NCBI GenBank assembly: GCA_032718475.1
Contig: JAUCBJ010008062.1
Span: forward strand, 1-64,000
DNA length: 64,000 bases
Source: Nemertoderma westbladi
Taxonomy: Eukaryota; Xenacoelomorpha; Nemertodermatida; Nemertodermatidae
Direction: 5' to 3'
Positions within the stretch are counted from its first letter, which is position 1. Every line of letters starts with the position of its first letter. The notes below the pieces were generated by a model. It was given only the letters and a program-made list of their open reading frames with translations, did no database searches and was not told where the DNA came from. The position numbers and the translations under genes were made by a program. Shown one piece after another: positions 33,600 through 45,617 of this stretch.

Positions 33600-34546
33600 G
33601 GTGTCACAAGGAAATCAGCCCCCCCCCCCCCCCCCCCTAGAATATGCCCCCCGGGGCATTATTTCCTAGGATATTATGTCCCCCCGGGCAATTTTTCCTA
33701 GGAAATTTAGCCCGGGGGGCATTTTCTCCTTAGGAAATAATGCCTCCCCTCAGGAAAATTAGCCCCCCTCAAAACAGCAAAAGTCTGAAAACTGGTACGA
33801 TACCGGTCTGCTGGTAGCCACTTTTAATCTACCAACTGCAGAACTTGTAATAGTTGAAAGAATAGTACGGTACCGGTCTGCCGGTAGGTAAGCAGGTAAG
33901 GCAGTAAGGGATGTAGATTGTAGAACAGCATACTGAAGTATCTAAGTCAGTAGGCTACTGTAGTAAAGTACTGGTATAACAGCAGTGCGAGTGTGTGGTG
34001 TTGTGTGGGCGCCGAGCAGCTCCAAGCTTTTTTTAAGTCTGTAACCTGCTCCTTTCCCTGATTTGGTAAAGTGATTGTTTATTGTTTTGGTTAGAAAATC
34101 CCGCCTCTGTAACCTGCTCCTTTCTCTCAATTGGTAATGTTATCGTTTATTGTTTTGGTTAGAAAATCCCGTCTCTGTAACCTGCTCCTTTCCCTGATTT
34201 GCTAAAGTGACTGTTTATTGTTTTGGTTAGAAAATCCCGCCTCTGTAACCTGCTCCTTTCCCTCAATTAGTTAAATGATCGTTTATTGTTTTGGTTAGAA
34301 AGGCATGCCTCTGTAACCTGCTCCTTTCCTTCATTTGGTAAAGTGACTGTTTATTGTTTTGTATAATTTTTGTAAGTTTTAGTAGTAATAAGTTTTGTTT
34401 ATTGTATAATTCAGGGGGGGCATAATTTCCTAAGGGGGGGCATTTTTTCCTAGGGAAATTTGCCCGGGGGGGGCATTTTTTCCTAGGAAAATATGCCCCC
34501 CCTGGCACATTTCCCGGGGGGGGGGGGCATATTTTCCTGTTACACC
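33600..34546. mobile_element. Element with poly-C/poly-G ends and CCTAGGAAA-rich subterminal repeats
   Basis: Left end GGTGTCACAAGGAAA and right end (reversed) GGTGTAACAGGAAAA are inverted repeats. Each is followed inward by a C19 tract (33619-33637) or a G12 tract (34516-34527). Each subterminal zone carries several GGGGGGCATTTTTTCCTAGG modules, themselves near-palindromic. The interior (34030-34370) holds five tandem copies of the CCAAAACAATAAAC module. No transposase frame. Confidence 0.6.
34030..34375 (+). repeat. Tandem copies of the AACCAAAACAATAAAC/GGAGCAGGTTACAG module
   Basis: About five copies of a roughly 65-bp unit, here reading CTGTAACCTGCTCCTTTCCC, then TTTGGTAAAGTGA, then TTTATTGTTTTGGTTAGAAA and ATCCCGC. 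The same unit is dispersed or tandem at 34735-35265, 41370, 43020-43270, 47555, 49010, 53195, 54610 and 57060. Confidence 0.85.
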
Positions 34547-34734
34547 GGTTTGAATTTAATTGACCGGTTGAATTTGTCGAGTAATTATTAATTTATTTAA
34601 TTTGATGCGTAATTACTGTACATTGTATTGATTTAATTTGACAGGTGAAGAAATTGTATTAATTTTATTTGAAATATAATTTAATTGAATTTATGTAATT
34701 TGAAATGTAAATCAATGATGCTGTCTCTTTAAGC

Positions 34735-35265
34735 TGTCCCATTCCCTCAATGTTCATGTCATAGTTTATTGTTATGTTCATGACAATTATTGTTTTGGTT
34801 AGAAAATCCCGCCTCTGTAACCTGCTCCTTTCCCTGAATTGGTAAAGTGACCGGTTTATTGTTTTGGTTAGAAAAGCCCGCCTCTGTAACCTGATCCTTT
34901 CCTTCATTTTGTAAAGTGACTGTTTATTGTTTTGGTTAGAAAATCCAGCCTCTGTAAGCTGCCCCTTTCTCTCAATTAGTTAAATGATCGTTTATTGTTT
35001 TGGTTAGAAAATCCCGCCTCTGTAACATGCTCCTTTCCCTCAATTAGTTAAGTGATCGTTTTATTGTTTTGGTTAGAAAATCCCGCCTATGTAACCTGAT
35101 CCTTTCTCTCAATTAGTTAAGTGATCGTTTATTGTTTTGGTTAGGAAATCCCACCTTTGTAACCTGCTCCTTTCTCTCAATTAGTAATGTTATCGTTTAT
35201 TGTTTTGGTTTGAAAAGACCATTTATGTAACCTGCTCCTTTCCTTCATTTGGTAAAGTGAGTGTT
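34735..35265 (+). repeat. Second tandem block of the CCAAAACAATAAAC module
   Basis: About eight copies of the same roughly 65-bp unit as at 34030-34375, in the same orientation, with varied spacers (AATTAGTTAAGTGATCG, CATTTGGTAAAGTGAC). It lies just outside the poly-C/poly-G element. Confidence 0.85.
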
Positions 35266-35741
35266 TTTTCTACGTCATGTGGTAATCGATTATCGACAAC
35301 AACCACAAACTATTAAATTTAGAGTCTTTTACCACAGGCGCATATGGAAATATATCTCATAGTCTATAAATCATGGAATTTGGAATGTTTTGGCACAGGC
35401 ATAGTGAAACCAACTGTCCGACAGACCAGAAATCAACAAATTTTGAATGTTTTGGCATAGGCATGTTGAAATCAACTGTCTGATAGTCCAGAAATCATCA
35501 GTCTGACAGTTTGAAGAAATACATACATAAAAAGTCATTAAAGGACAACAAAAGTCATTAAAGGGACAACAAAAGTCATTATGCACAATTCGTAAAAAAA
35601 GGATGACAAAAAAGTCAAATAAAAGGACATAAAAAATCACTGCCTTAGAAACATGAACAAGCCAATAGGAGGACTCCAAACTGCCAAACCATTTCTTAGT
35701 AAAGTTAATAATATATTATTGATTGGTCGATGATGTATGTC
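35266..35741. other. Non-coding DNA with short direct repeats
   Basis: AAAGTCATTAAAGG-like and TTTTGGCA(C/T)AGGCAT direct repeats at 35380-35640; a minus open frame over them is not recognisable. No gene. Confidence 0.35.
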
Positions 35742-35749
35742 AGGGTTCC

Positions 35750-36849
35750 GGGTAAATCTTTTCGACCTACGCGTAGGCCTACGCGTAGCTACGCGTAGCT
35801 ACGCGTAGCTACGCGTAGTTTGTAACTTCCATTCCTGTCATTTACCGGTAGGGCCAGACTTACTGCCTTTTTAACAACTACGCGTAGGTGTTTTAAAACT
35901 ACGCGTAGTTATTTTGGAACTACGCATAGGTATTTTGAAACTACGCGTAGGTGCTACGCGTAGCAGTCCTGATAACAATGATTTTTCATTTCAGGTCCGG
36001 TAGGGTTGAGTTGTTAGGCAAGTATCGGTATACGTCAGGTATCTGATTATCAGACAAATGTAATAACAGAATCGGAAACTCATATCTCTACATACAGCAC
36101 TGGTAATAAATAATATTCGGCTCTTTCACATACAAACACAGAGGATGAATAAAAAGTAAACTTAAAATTCACGTCTCATGATTCAAGTATCTTTGTTTCC
36201 ATTGGATTATTTAAATATTGAACAGTAGTAAATAAAGCGACCAGTCTACCGGTGAAGAGGTTAAGCGAAAGCTGATAAATACTGCATATAATCAAATTGT
36301 TTGGTCAAATAACAAGTGCAACCAATCATGGTAGACAATTTAGTCTCCCCCTTCCCTTGTCAAGGGGTTAACATATTAAATACGGTATATCCTTGCCGTA
36401 TCGTGAACAAAGGCAATAAAAAGCATAGAGAATTGATAAGAACCAACGGCCTATTTCCTTTGTAAACTATTTTTGAACTCTAAACATTAATTATTAACAC
36501 ATTTTACCGCCCGCAACGCATGAAGTGAAGAATATGTAGTCTTCGCGTATTCCTCTATATAGAGTATACAGGTATAGGATACATTACTGTTGAAAGCATT
36601 TGATGGTTGTGGGTTGTTTATTGAACATACCGTATTGTGTCTTATTTTAGTACTGACTCGCTTGGCCTACGTAAGCCTAATAATGATAAACGACGTATAG
36701 GCATAGTTATGGGTAGCACCTATGCGTAGGTCGCGTAGGACCTACGCGTAGCTACGCGTAGCACCTACGCGTAGTTATTGTTAAAACTCTTAAACTGGTG
36801 ATATATGACCCAATGTTGCGAACTACGCGTAGGTCGAAAAGATTTACCC
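35750..36849. mobile_element. 1.1-kb TIR element with 8-bp target duplication and CTACGCGTAG subterminal arrays
   Basis: The ends are inverted: GGGTAAATCTTTTCGACC at 35750 and its reverse complement ending at 36849. AGGGTTCC flanks both sides directly (35742-35749 and 36850-36857), an 8-bp target duplication. Inside each end, arrays of the palindrome CTACGCGTAG (at least nine copies on the left to about 35965, at least six on the right from 36715) could bind a transposase. The interior is AT-rich without coding capacity, so this is non-autonomous. An 8-bp duplication is used by hAT and some other superfamilies, but the ends lack the usual CAGGG start. Confidence 0.85.
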
Positions 36850-36927
36850 AGGGTTCCCGCTATCTGCTGATCAGTCCAGCAGTCTGGTCAGACAGTAGCA
36901 CAGTACTGCAGTACAGCAGTAATAACT

Positions 36928-38588
36928 GGGTACATCTTTTGCGTAGAGCATAGAGGTATAGCCTACATAGAGGCTTCATGTAGGTATGTGTAGCCTACAT
37001 GTAGATGCACGTGTAGGGTGAATGTAGGTAGGTGTAGTCCCATAGATATTAATGTAATTTATGTGTCAACTTGCAGTAACGTGATACACGGTCGTCAATC
37101 AGGATGTATGGCAATAATCTCTGATCTCCACGGTACAATACGGTACATCAACGTGCAGACCTGTCTGCTGTCAGACAACAGGTTTTACTGCATACTACAG
37201 TACTGTATAAATATCAAACATCGCGTTCTGATTATACTAAAGTCCCTTACTCGTCATAAATATTATGCCCTAATAAATTTGAGTATGCTAACGCCACGAA
37301 AGGCATCGTTCCATTAGATTAACTCGTTCTGATTTATATGTTTATTAAGTAAGAGTAACCTAAACAAGAACAGCCATCATCGCGGGGACTATAGTCTACC
37401 AGAAACCCTGACCCCCCTCTGCCCCTCTTTATCTGTTTATCAACCATACATCCATGGGACTTGAACAGTACTTCAGCATTGAAATGTTTTGGACGTTTTG
37501 TTTTGAAAGTAAAAATATAGAAGTCTGGAAGTTTTGTTTGTTTTAATTTTTCAGGCAGTCACATTCCACCAACCAGCAACAGTCCCATCCCTTCCCACTA
37601 TCCCGCGGACCACCACACTGTTTCATTATAAAGTATTCCCATCTCGATGATGGGAATTAATCAGTAATCCGATGGGATTCAAATCCCACCTCGAAGTAAC
37701 AGCAAAACAATAAACACGAAAGTCAATAGCTTTACAGTTATATTTGTTTGCATTGAAAGTTAATAGAAAGAAGAAGTTAAATTGCATATCCATTAAAATA
37801 TCATGAAATTGATACGGCAGTTTAGTAGATTAAAACGGCCACAGCAAGATTTATAAAATGAAAAATAAGTAAAATCAGCACACAATATTATCAATATAGA
37901 CATTGAAGACAATTTAATAAACAAATACTATACAAAAATATCTACTAACAATCAATACATGATATATATAATATATATACATCGGCGAGGGCGACTACCA
38001 TCGCCACTCTGGTTCAATCAGTCAGTCCGATATCATTGTTAGCGTTTTGTTGAATTACCCACTCATCCTCAGACCCTCATGGACACCGACGACGAGCTCT
38101 AACCGTAACCGTTAGTCGATTCTTCCTTGACTGGAAACATCAGGTTCGGGCCGTTCGGCCCATACAAAGTCATTAGCCTCCATGCCTGAACCCGCAGGAT
38201 CATAAGATCTACAGTATGTATCGGTATATCGTTCAGTCGTTTTTTCCTTTGTCAGTACTGTAGTATTGATAGGCTCCGTCTCGTGGGTATTCAGGGGACC
38301 CCCATTCGACGTATTCGCATCTCCTCCTGGTTGTTTCGGGTACCACCGCCCGCCATATGCGCATCTCTTCGTGGTTGTTCCGGGTACCACCCCCGTTCGC
38401 CGCATTCGCATCTCATCGAGGAAGTTCGGGTCCGGGTACCCCGTGTAGGCCTATTCATTCATCATTGTTGTTTTTAAAGACCTACCTACACCTACCTACA
38501 TTCACCCTACACGTGCATCTACATGTAGGCTACACATACCTACATGTAGCCTCTATGTAGGCTATACCTCTACGCAAAAGTTATACCC
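36928..38588. mobile_element. 1.66-kb element with long inverted repeats, related ends
   Basis: About 105-bp arms at 36928-37040 and 38478-38588 are near-perfect inverse copies (CTTTTGCGTAG, AGGTATAGCCTACATAGAGG, TAGATGCACGTGTAGGGTGA). The outermost GGGTACATCTTTTGCG resembles the GGGTAAATCTTTTCG end of the neighbour at 35750. No target duplication is evident. The interior has three tandem 57-60-bp units at 38320-38440 (ATTCGCATCTC, GGTACCACC) that create unrecognised overlapping open frames on both strands. Confidence 0.7.
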
Positions 38589-39436
38589 CCGGCCTACCCG
38601 ATACAATACGCAAAGCTTTAGGGGTAATCCTATATGTTATGTTGGACAATACCTTTATACCCAGATACCGGTACATTGTTTGGTGTATTTGTTATTGTTT
38701 TTACATAATGCTGTAATGTATAAATAAAAATACAGCAATACTACTGTAACTGCAGTACCAGACAGCCAGAGTACTGTCAGACTATACCGGTGTTATCTGG
38801 TTATTATTATTATTATCAACACTCCAGCACTCAGACCATGGCACATGGTAAAATAAACATTCATGCGATAAACTGATAAACATAATAAATTATGCATGCC
38901 TGCATGCACTAAATTATAAGTAATTACTGAATTATAAAAGGGGAGAAGACCGCCCAGGCTTTAACTGCACTTATGGGGGCCATACACTAAAAATCCAGAA
39001 TGATGACACTTATTAATATAAAATAAGGTATGAACATGAACAATACCGTAATTAAAGAAAGCAAATACACTATAAATAAAGCAAGGAACATTGATTATAG
39101 GCCTATCTATTTACTAAATATTGAAGCGAATAAAAACTAATGAAACAGTAGTCTGGTTGTGAAGCAGAAACCGTACCGGTACTAAAAACCAATTAATTAC
39201 AGTGACGAATCTGAATTAAAAATAAGTAAAAAATAGTTAAAAAGGATCACGCCAAGTGCCAAGTTTCTATCAAATTTGCAAAAAAATGTCAAATGTCATA
39301 GGCAGTCAGGGAGATCATCAAATTTGAGAATACCGGTAGCCTACCTCAAATTTCAAATTATAGACCCAATTTTGGAATTACCTCAAATTTAATACAAGGT
39401 TTGGTCTGTAGGTTAATTCTCTAAATTTGAGTTTTC
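38589..39436. other. Non-coding DNA ending in CAAATTTGA-rich sequence
   Basis: No gene. Several CAAATTTGA palindromes occur at 39270-39430, including the 19-bp direct repeat next to the foldback element. Confidence 0.35.
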
Positions 39437-39539
39437 GGTCCTACTAATTACCCCAACCTACCACAATCTACCCCAACCTACCACAATCTACCCCAACCTA
39501 CCACAATCCTGCAATCTACCGCAATCTACCCCAACAATT

Positions 39540-40735
39540 CGATAGAGGCATCTAATTACCACAATATTATTTTACAATGGCGTCTAATTACCACAATATA
39601 CAGAACGCAAGTGTCTATTTACCACAAGACTACACTGCATCTAATTACCACAATATTATTTTACAATGGCGTCTAATTACCACAATATACAGATATACAG
39701 AACGCAAGTGTCTATTTACCACAAGACTACACTGCATCTAATTACCACAATATTAATTTACAATGGCGTCTAATTACCACAATATACAAATATACAGAAC
39801 TCAAGTGTCTATTTACCACAAGACTACACTGCATCTAATTACCACAATATTAATTTACAATGGCGTCTAATTACCACAATATACAAATATACAGAACTCA
39901 AGTGTCTATTTACCACAAGACTACACACACTGCATCTAATTACCACAATATTATTTTACATTGGCATCTAATTACCACAATATACAGAACTCAAAGTGTC
40001 TATTTACCACAAGACTACACTGCATCTAATTACCACAATATTATTTTACAATGGCGTCTAATTACCACAATATACAGATATACAGAACTCAAGTGTCTAT
40101 TTACCACAAGACTACACTACAATGCATCTAATTACCACAATATTATTTTACATTGGCATCTAATTACCACAATATACAGAACGCAAGTGTCTATTTACCA
40201 CAAGACTACACTGCATCTAATTACCACAATATTATTTTACAATGGCGTCTAATTACCACAATATACAGATATACAGAACGCAAGTGTCTATTTACCACAA
40301 GACTACACTGCATCTAATTACCACAATATTATTTTACAATGGCGTCTAATTACCACAATATACAGATATACAGAACTCAAGTGTCTATTTACCACAAGAC
40401 TACACTGCATCTAATTACCACAATATTATTTTACAATGGCATCTAATTACCACAATATACAGAATGCAAGTGTCTATTTACCACAAGACTACACTGCATC
40501 TAATTACCACAATATTATTTTACAATGGCGTCTAATTACCACAATATACAGAACTCAAGTGTCTATTTACCACAAGACTACACTGCATCTAATTACCACA
40601 CTATTATTTTACATTGGCATCTAATTACCACAATATACAGAATGAAAGTGTCTATTTACCACAATATACAGTACGGTAGTTATTAATACTCAGTGTCTAA
40701 TTAACACAAGACTTCACTAATGTCTAATTACCACA
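39540..40735 (+). repeat. 89-bp minisatellite D, left arm
   Basis: About 12 units. Each has two TCTAATTACCACAATAT motifs, one TCTATTTACCACAAGACTA and an ACAGAACKCAAGTG link. Some units gain 8 bp (GATATACA). Stop-free frames through it (ASNYHNI repeats) are artefacts. Confidence 0.93.
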
Positions 40736-40859
40736 ATATATATACATACAATATATATATATATATATATACAATATATATATTGTAGCTCCACAGTACG
40801 AGGAGGAGGCTCGTAGAGTTTTTGCTGGCCAGGAGATAAACATAGTATCGGGTCACCCG

Positions 40860-41105
40860 GGTCCTACGAATTACCGCAAAAGACCGCAAAAGACCAAAAA
40901 AGACCGCAAAAGACCACAAAAGACCACAAAAGACCGCAAAAGACCGCAAAAAACCACAAAAAACCGCAAAAAACCACAAAAAACCGCAAAAGACCACAAA
41001 AGAACAGAGAAGGCATGGATATACTGGAAGACGAATTACCGCAAAAGACCGCAAAAGACCACAAAAGACCGCAAAAGACAGCAAAAGACTGCAAAAGAGC
41101 ACCAA
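40860..41105 (+). repeat. 10-bp (AAAAGACCGC)n array
   Basis: Two blocks (40870-41005 and 41038-41100) of AAAAGACCGC/AAAAGACCAC units, each introduced by ACGAATTACCGC. The first is preceded by GGTCCTAC. The 40-50-residue minus frames (FAVFCGLLWS repeats) are artefacts. Confidence 0.88.
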
Positions 41106-41369
41106 GAAGTAAAAATTTAGTATTAGCGAGTGTCAGACGCAGTCAGGCAGTCAGGTCAATGTATAGAAGTTTTGTAGACCTACATTATGAATCAGACTGT
41201 CTGATCTGAAATTATTATACAGTACCGGTACATTGTCATAATGTATTTTTTTTATTTTGATACAGTTCAACAATTATTTCACAACTTATTATTGTTTTAG
41301 GTTTGCTGGATGGAAATGTGGGAAGGTGGATGGGAATGTGAATGTGGGAATCAATAAACGCTATTGTTA

Positions 41370-41440
41370 CCTACCAATTTAAGGAAAGGAGCAGGTTACA
41401 GTGGCAGCATTCTAACCAAAACAATAAACTATGTTGTTAA
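41370..41440 (-). repeat. Single copy of the CCAAAACAATAAAC module
   Basis: GGAAAGGAGCAGGTTACAGT then TTCTAACCAAAACAATAAAC, inverse of the unit at 34030. It is preceded by GGATGGGAATGTGGGAA-type repeats as at 42880-43000. Confidence 0.8.
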
Positions 41441-42196
41441 CGGCACCAACCACAGTACAAATTGAGGGAAAGTAGCAGAGGATCGGACAGCCACAGCACA
41501 ATGATCGGTGAACAAAACAAGCCCAAAACAAACAAGCCAATAAAAACAAAGAAGACAATGAGAGAGATGGCAAAAAACAAAATATTGTAGTTAAAAAGTA
41601 CTGTAAAAGTTTGGTATGGTATGGTCAATGGTCATTATGTGATTACGGGTCTGCCTAAACACCCAACTGCATCCAACTTACACCAAACTATACTGTATGG
41701 CACCCAACTTCCAGAAATTATAATATGTACAGTAACAAACTCTGAACTTCTATGAGGAATTGCTGAGATATGAGCTTTTTAAAAGCTCCATGTACTGTAT
41801 TTTGCACCCACTGCTGAGCAATTTATGAAAATACTGTAACAAACTAACGTTTATATTTATTGCAGGTTGGTTCTAGAATAATTGATAAATTTAACAATAA
41901 ATATACAAAGGAGAGATAGAGACTATTGGCGAACATCCAGATACCTACAGATGTCAACATATACCACGCACCGAAACTCCAAACTAGTGAAGCTACAGTA
42001 CAAACTAAACTGGCGCTGTGTTAAAACAGCCTTAACGACGAAATCGCATTGGAAGCTTCTGTTATGGGAATGGCAATGCTATAATTCGTTCAAAATTAAT
42101 AGACATAATATTCAATATTATACAGTATGTTTAATGCAATTATAATTATGTAATTATCCTTTATGTATCATGATACAGTAACGCTTTTAAATAACG

Positions 42197-42282
42197 TCCT
42201 ATTGGATCCTAATAGGATCCTATTAGGCTCCTAATAGGATCATATTAGGCTCCTAATAGGATCCTATTAGGTTCATAATAGG
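42197..42282. repeat. Palindromic CCTAATAGGATCCTATTAGG cluster
   Basis: Four to five overlapping copies of CTAATAGGATCCTATTAG and its GGCTCCTAATAGGATC variants, able to form nested hairpins. It lies at the inner border of the left foldback arm. Confidence 0.85.
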
Positions 42283-43004
42283 AATAAAATAACCTTTAGG
42301 AAATCACTTGGAATTTGCCTAATGCAAGTCTACCTAGAGCGGCTAAATATCAAAGCTTAGAAATGCCTGTCAATCAGCCTCCCTGGATAGCTGAAAGTAG
42401 TAAAGAGAGGCGCTTTATCTAGTGGTTGAGTTGTATTTCCCTTCCCCTGACTTATCTTACAACAACAATACTCCCCATAGGCATAGGCTAATGTTAAATA
42501 TGCGAAGAACACCCTGGCTTTAACACAACATCTGGACACATTAACATACATGACACATGATAAATTCATTATTCGAATGTTATACAAATTTAGTACTGTA
42601 CTTTGTATTTTCTTACCTTTAATACTGTATCAGGGAGCCCAGTATAGGGTTAACTTAAGACCCAAGAAGTCCAATATACAGCGACATACAGTATATGTAA
42701 ACTAAGATATGTACAACCCATACAGGGAAACACAAAGTGCTTGAATATTTGAATTTATAGTGCCTGAATTTATGTCTCTATAATTAAAAAAAATTACTTG
42801 TTTTTAGGCCAATGTGAACTTTCCCAGAGTGCCCAGGAAAGTCGAAATAAAATAGGTCAACCTTTGTTTAAAGAGGTGGGTAGGTGGCTCGGTCGGTGGG
42901 ATGGTAGGAAGGTGGATGGGAAGATGGGAATGTAGGAAGGTGGATGGGAATGTAGGAAGATGGGAATGTAGGGAGATCGGAATGTGGGAAGATGGGAATG
43001 ACGT
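42283..43004. other. Loop DNA with GGATGGGAATGTAGGAA repeats
   Basis: No gene. 42880-43004 is a run of GGTGGATGGGAATGTAGGAA-like repeats leading directly into the tandem module array. Confidence 0.6.
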
Positions 43005-43265
43005 TATTTTTACCTACCAATAGAGGGAAAGGAGCAGGTTACAGAGGCGGGCTTTTCTAACCAAAACAATAAACGATATTGTTACCAATTGAGGGATAGG
43101 AGCAGGTTACAGAGGCGGGCTTTTCTAACCAAAACAATAAACGATATTGTTACCAATTGAGGGATAGGAGCAGGTTACAGAGGCGGGCTTTTCTAACCAA
43201 AACAATAAACGATATTGTTACCAATTGAGGGAAAGGAGCAGATTACAGAGGCGGGCTTTTGTAAA
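43005..43265 (-). repeat. Four tandem 61-bp units of the CCAAAACAATAAAC module
   Basis: Units read GGAGCAGGTTACAGAGGCGG, GCTTTTCTAACCAAAACAAT, AAACGATATTGTTACCAATT and GAGG. They are nearly identical to one another, inverse to those at 34030-35265. Confidence 0.9.
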
Positions 43266-43269
43266 CTGA

Positions 43270-43347
43270 CGGAGATTAAATTTTGCTTTATTTTTACTAA
43301 TTGCAATTGTGCGCTAAGTCTCGCCATGACTGCGTGACTCGTCCCAC
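43270..43347 (+). mobile_element. GTGGGG-family MITE end (right-end type)
   Basis: TTTTTACTAATTGCAATTGT, GCGCTAAGTCTCGCC, ATGACTGCGTGACTCGTCCCAC is the inverse of the end at 43715. The body to its left has been replaced by the tandem module array. Confidence 0.5.
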
Positions 43348-43480
43348 AGAACATCCAGCTCTCCACACAACTATCACCCAACTACTCTCAACTTTGACTC
43401 ACTTTCACCCAACTACGCTCCACTTCCACCCAACTACATTCAACTTTCATCCAACTACACTTAACTTTCACCACTTTCTC
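43348..43480 (+). repeat. CACCCAACTAC minisatellite
   Basis: About six loosely matching 18-22-bp units (CAACTTTCACCCAACTAC) between two outward-facing MITE ends. Confidence 0.7.
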
Positions 43481-43714
43481 GCACCCTATGTCAGAATTTT
43501 TCAAAATAAAAAATTATAAAGCAAATTATAAAGTTGCCAAAAACCATACAAATTCTAATATACATCGCTTTTTTGGATGTGGAGTTGTGTAGGCCATACA
43601 GTACAATATATCTAATGTTTAGTTCAGAGGCATAACAGGTATTTTTCGTTCTGGAACTGAAATTTGGTGATACACGTAATTTTTAAAATTTCGTGACCAT
43701 GGTTTTCTGCGATT

Positions 43715-44060
43715 GTGGGTCGAGCCACGCAGTAAAGGCGAGCCTTAACGCACAATGATAATTAGTAAATAGGGCAAAATTTCATGTACGTGCGTCCGTC
43801 TTTCTGTCTGTCCATCTGTCTTTAATGAAAAATACATTCGTAAATAACTTTTGAAGATTTTAACCATTTTCAACAAAATTTTGTATGGGCGTACTGGAGA
43901 AAAAGTTCCAATATTTTAGAAAGTTACGGGCAAATACCTCTCGAAATTTTGGAATATTGGCATATCCTACTGTACATATATACTGTATGTACTAGAGACC
44001 ACAGGCCGCGTCTATATGATTACATTGATCAACGTACGCAATTCTCTACCTTAGTGTGAT
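43715..44060 (-). mobile_element. GTGGGG-family MITE end (left-end type) with body
   Basis: GTGGGTCGAGCCACGCAGTA, AAGGCGAGCCTTAACGC and a GTCTGTCTGTCC-type interior match the MITE at 49967-50580. No right end is found before 44395, so the copy is partial. Confidence 0.5.
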
Positions 44061-44874
44061 GAATTATTAGTTCCACTAAGATCTGTACTGTATAACGATC
44101 TTATCGATTCTCGTAAAGATCTTGTCCATTCTGGCATTGCCTCTATGTGAATCATAATAAGAATGATAATAATAAGAAAGAATAAGAAGTAATGATAATA
44201 AGAAGTGAATCATAAGTTCTTTGCAGAATTTCTCTTGATCTGTACAGATCTTAACAGATCCCATTTTAGTTTATCAAAAATGTAAAAAGTTATAAAATTC
44301 TTTCTGTTGTTTTGTTATAAATTATTATTAATTAATATAAAGGCCATGATTTTTAAAATAAAGCTGCTTAGTTTTTTTCTTGTATTCTATGATACATAAA
44401 GGATAATTACATTATTATAATTGCATTAAACATACAGTACTGTATAATATAGAAATTATGTCCATTAAATTTGTACTTATTATAAACATTGTCATTCCTT
44501 ACAACAAAAGTTTCCAATGCGATTTCGTCGTTAACAGTGTGACCCTCCTGTATATCAATACCGTTTTCATTTCCACCGCAATCCCACAGCGCCAGTTTAG
44601 TTTGTACATATAGCTTCATTAGGTTGGGATTTTGGTGAGTGGTATATGTACTGTAGACATCTGTAGGTATCTGGATCGTTCGCCAATAGTCTCGGTCTCT
44701 CCTTTGTATATTTATTGTTAAATTCATCAATTATTCTAGAACCAACCTGCAATAAATATAAACGTTAGTTTGTTACAGTATTTTCATAAATTGCTCAGCA
44801 GTGGGTGACAAATACAGTACATGAAGCTTTTAAAAATATAATAAATAAATAAATAATAAATAAATAATAATAAT

Positions 44875-45617
44875 ATTGTGGTAATTAGATGCAGTGTAGT
44901 CTTGTGGTAAATAGACACTTGCGTTCTGTATATTGTGGTAATTAGATGCCATTGTAAAATAATATTGTGGTAATTAGATGCAGTGTAGTCTTGTGGTAAA
45001 TAGACACTTGAGTGTATATTGTGGTAATTAGATGCCATTGTAAAATAATATTGTGGTAATTAGATGCAGTGTAGTCTTCTGGTAAATAGACACTTGAGTT
45101 CTGTATATTGTGGTAATTAGACGCCATTGTAAAATAATATTGTGGTAATTAGATGCAGTGTAGTCTTGTGGTAAATAGACACTTGAGTTCTGTATATTGT
45201 GGTAATTAGATGCCAATGTAAAATAATATTGTGGTAATTAGAGATGCAGTGTAGTCTTGTGGTAAATAGACACTTGAGTTCTGTATATTGTGGTAATTAG
45301 ATGCCATTGTAAAATAATATTGTGGTAATTAGATGCAGTGTAGTCTTGTGGTAAATAGACACTTGCGTTCTATATATTGTCTGATTGTGGTAATTAGATG
45401 CCAATGTAAAATAATATTGTGGTAATTAGATGCAGTGTAGTCTTGTGGTAAATAGACACTTGAGTTCTGTATATTGTGGTAATTAGATTCCATTGTAAAA
45501 TAATATTGTGGTAATTAGATGCAGTGTAGTCTTGTGGTAAATAGACACTTGCGTTCTGTATATTGTGGTAATTAGACGCCAATGTAAAATAATATTGTGG
45601 TAATTAGATGCCTCTAT
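44875..45617 (-). repeat. 89-bp minisatellite D, right arm (inverted)
   Basis: About eight units that are the reverse complement of the array at 39540-40735 (ATTGTGGTAATTAGATGC). A further (GGTAGATTGTGGTAGGTTGG)n stretch follows to the GGACC terminus at 45704. Confidence 0.93.

Noticed and set aside
35741-36857. hAT-type CAGGGTT terminus at 35741
   Set aside because: CAGGGTTCC occurs in the same orientation on both sides, so AGGGTTCC is the target duplication rather than part of the TIR.
38112-38560. Overlapping open frames on both strands
   Set aside because: Generated by three tandem 57-60-bp units within a transposable element; no family features.
44407-44730. 107-codon minus frame (KLALWDCGGNENG...)
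   Set aside because: Looks protein-like, but its inverted counterpart at 41882-42145 does not keep the frame; kept only as a remark under the foldback element.
39540-45617. Possible CRISPR array because of regular repeats
   Set aside because: Units are contiguous 89-bp tandem repeats with no unique spacers, and the genome is eukaryotic.
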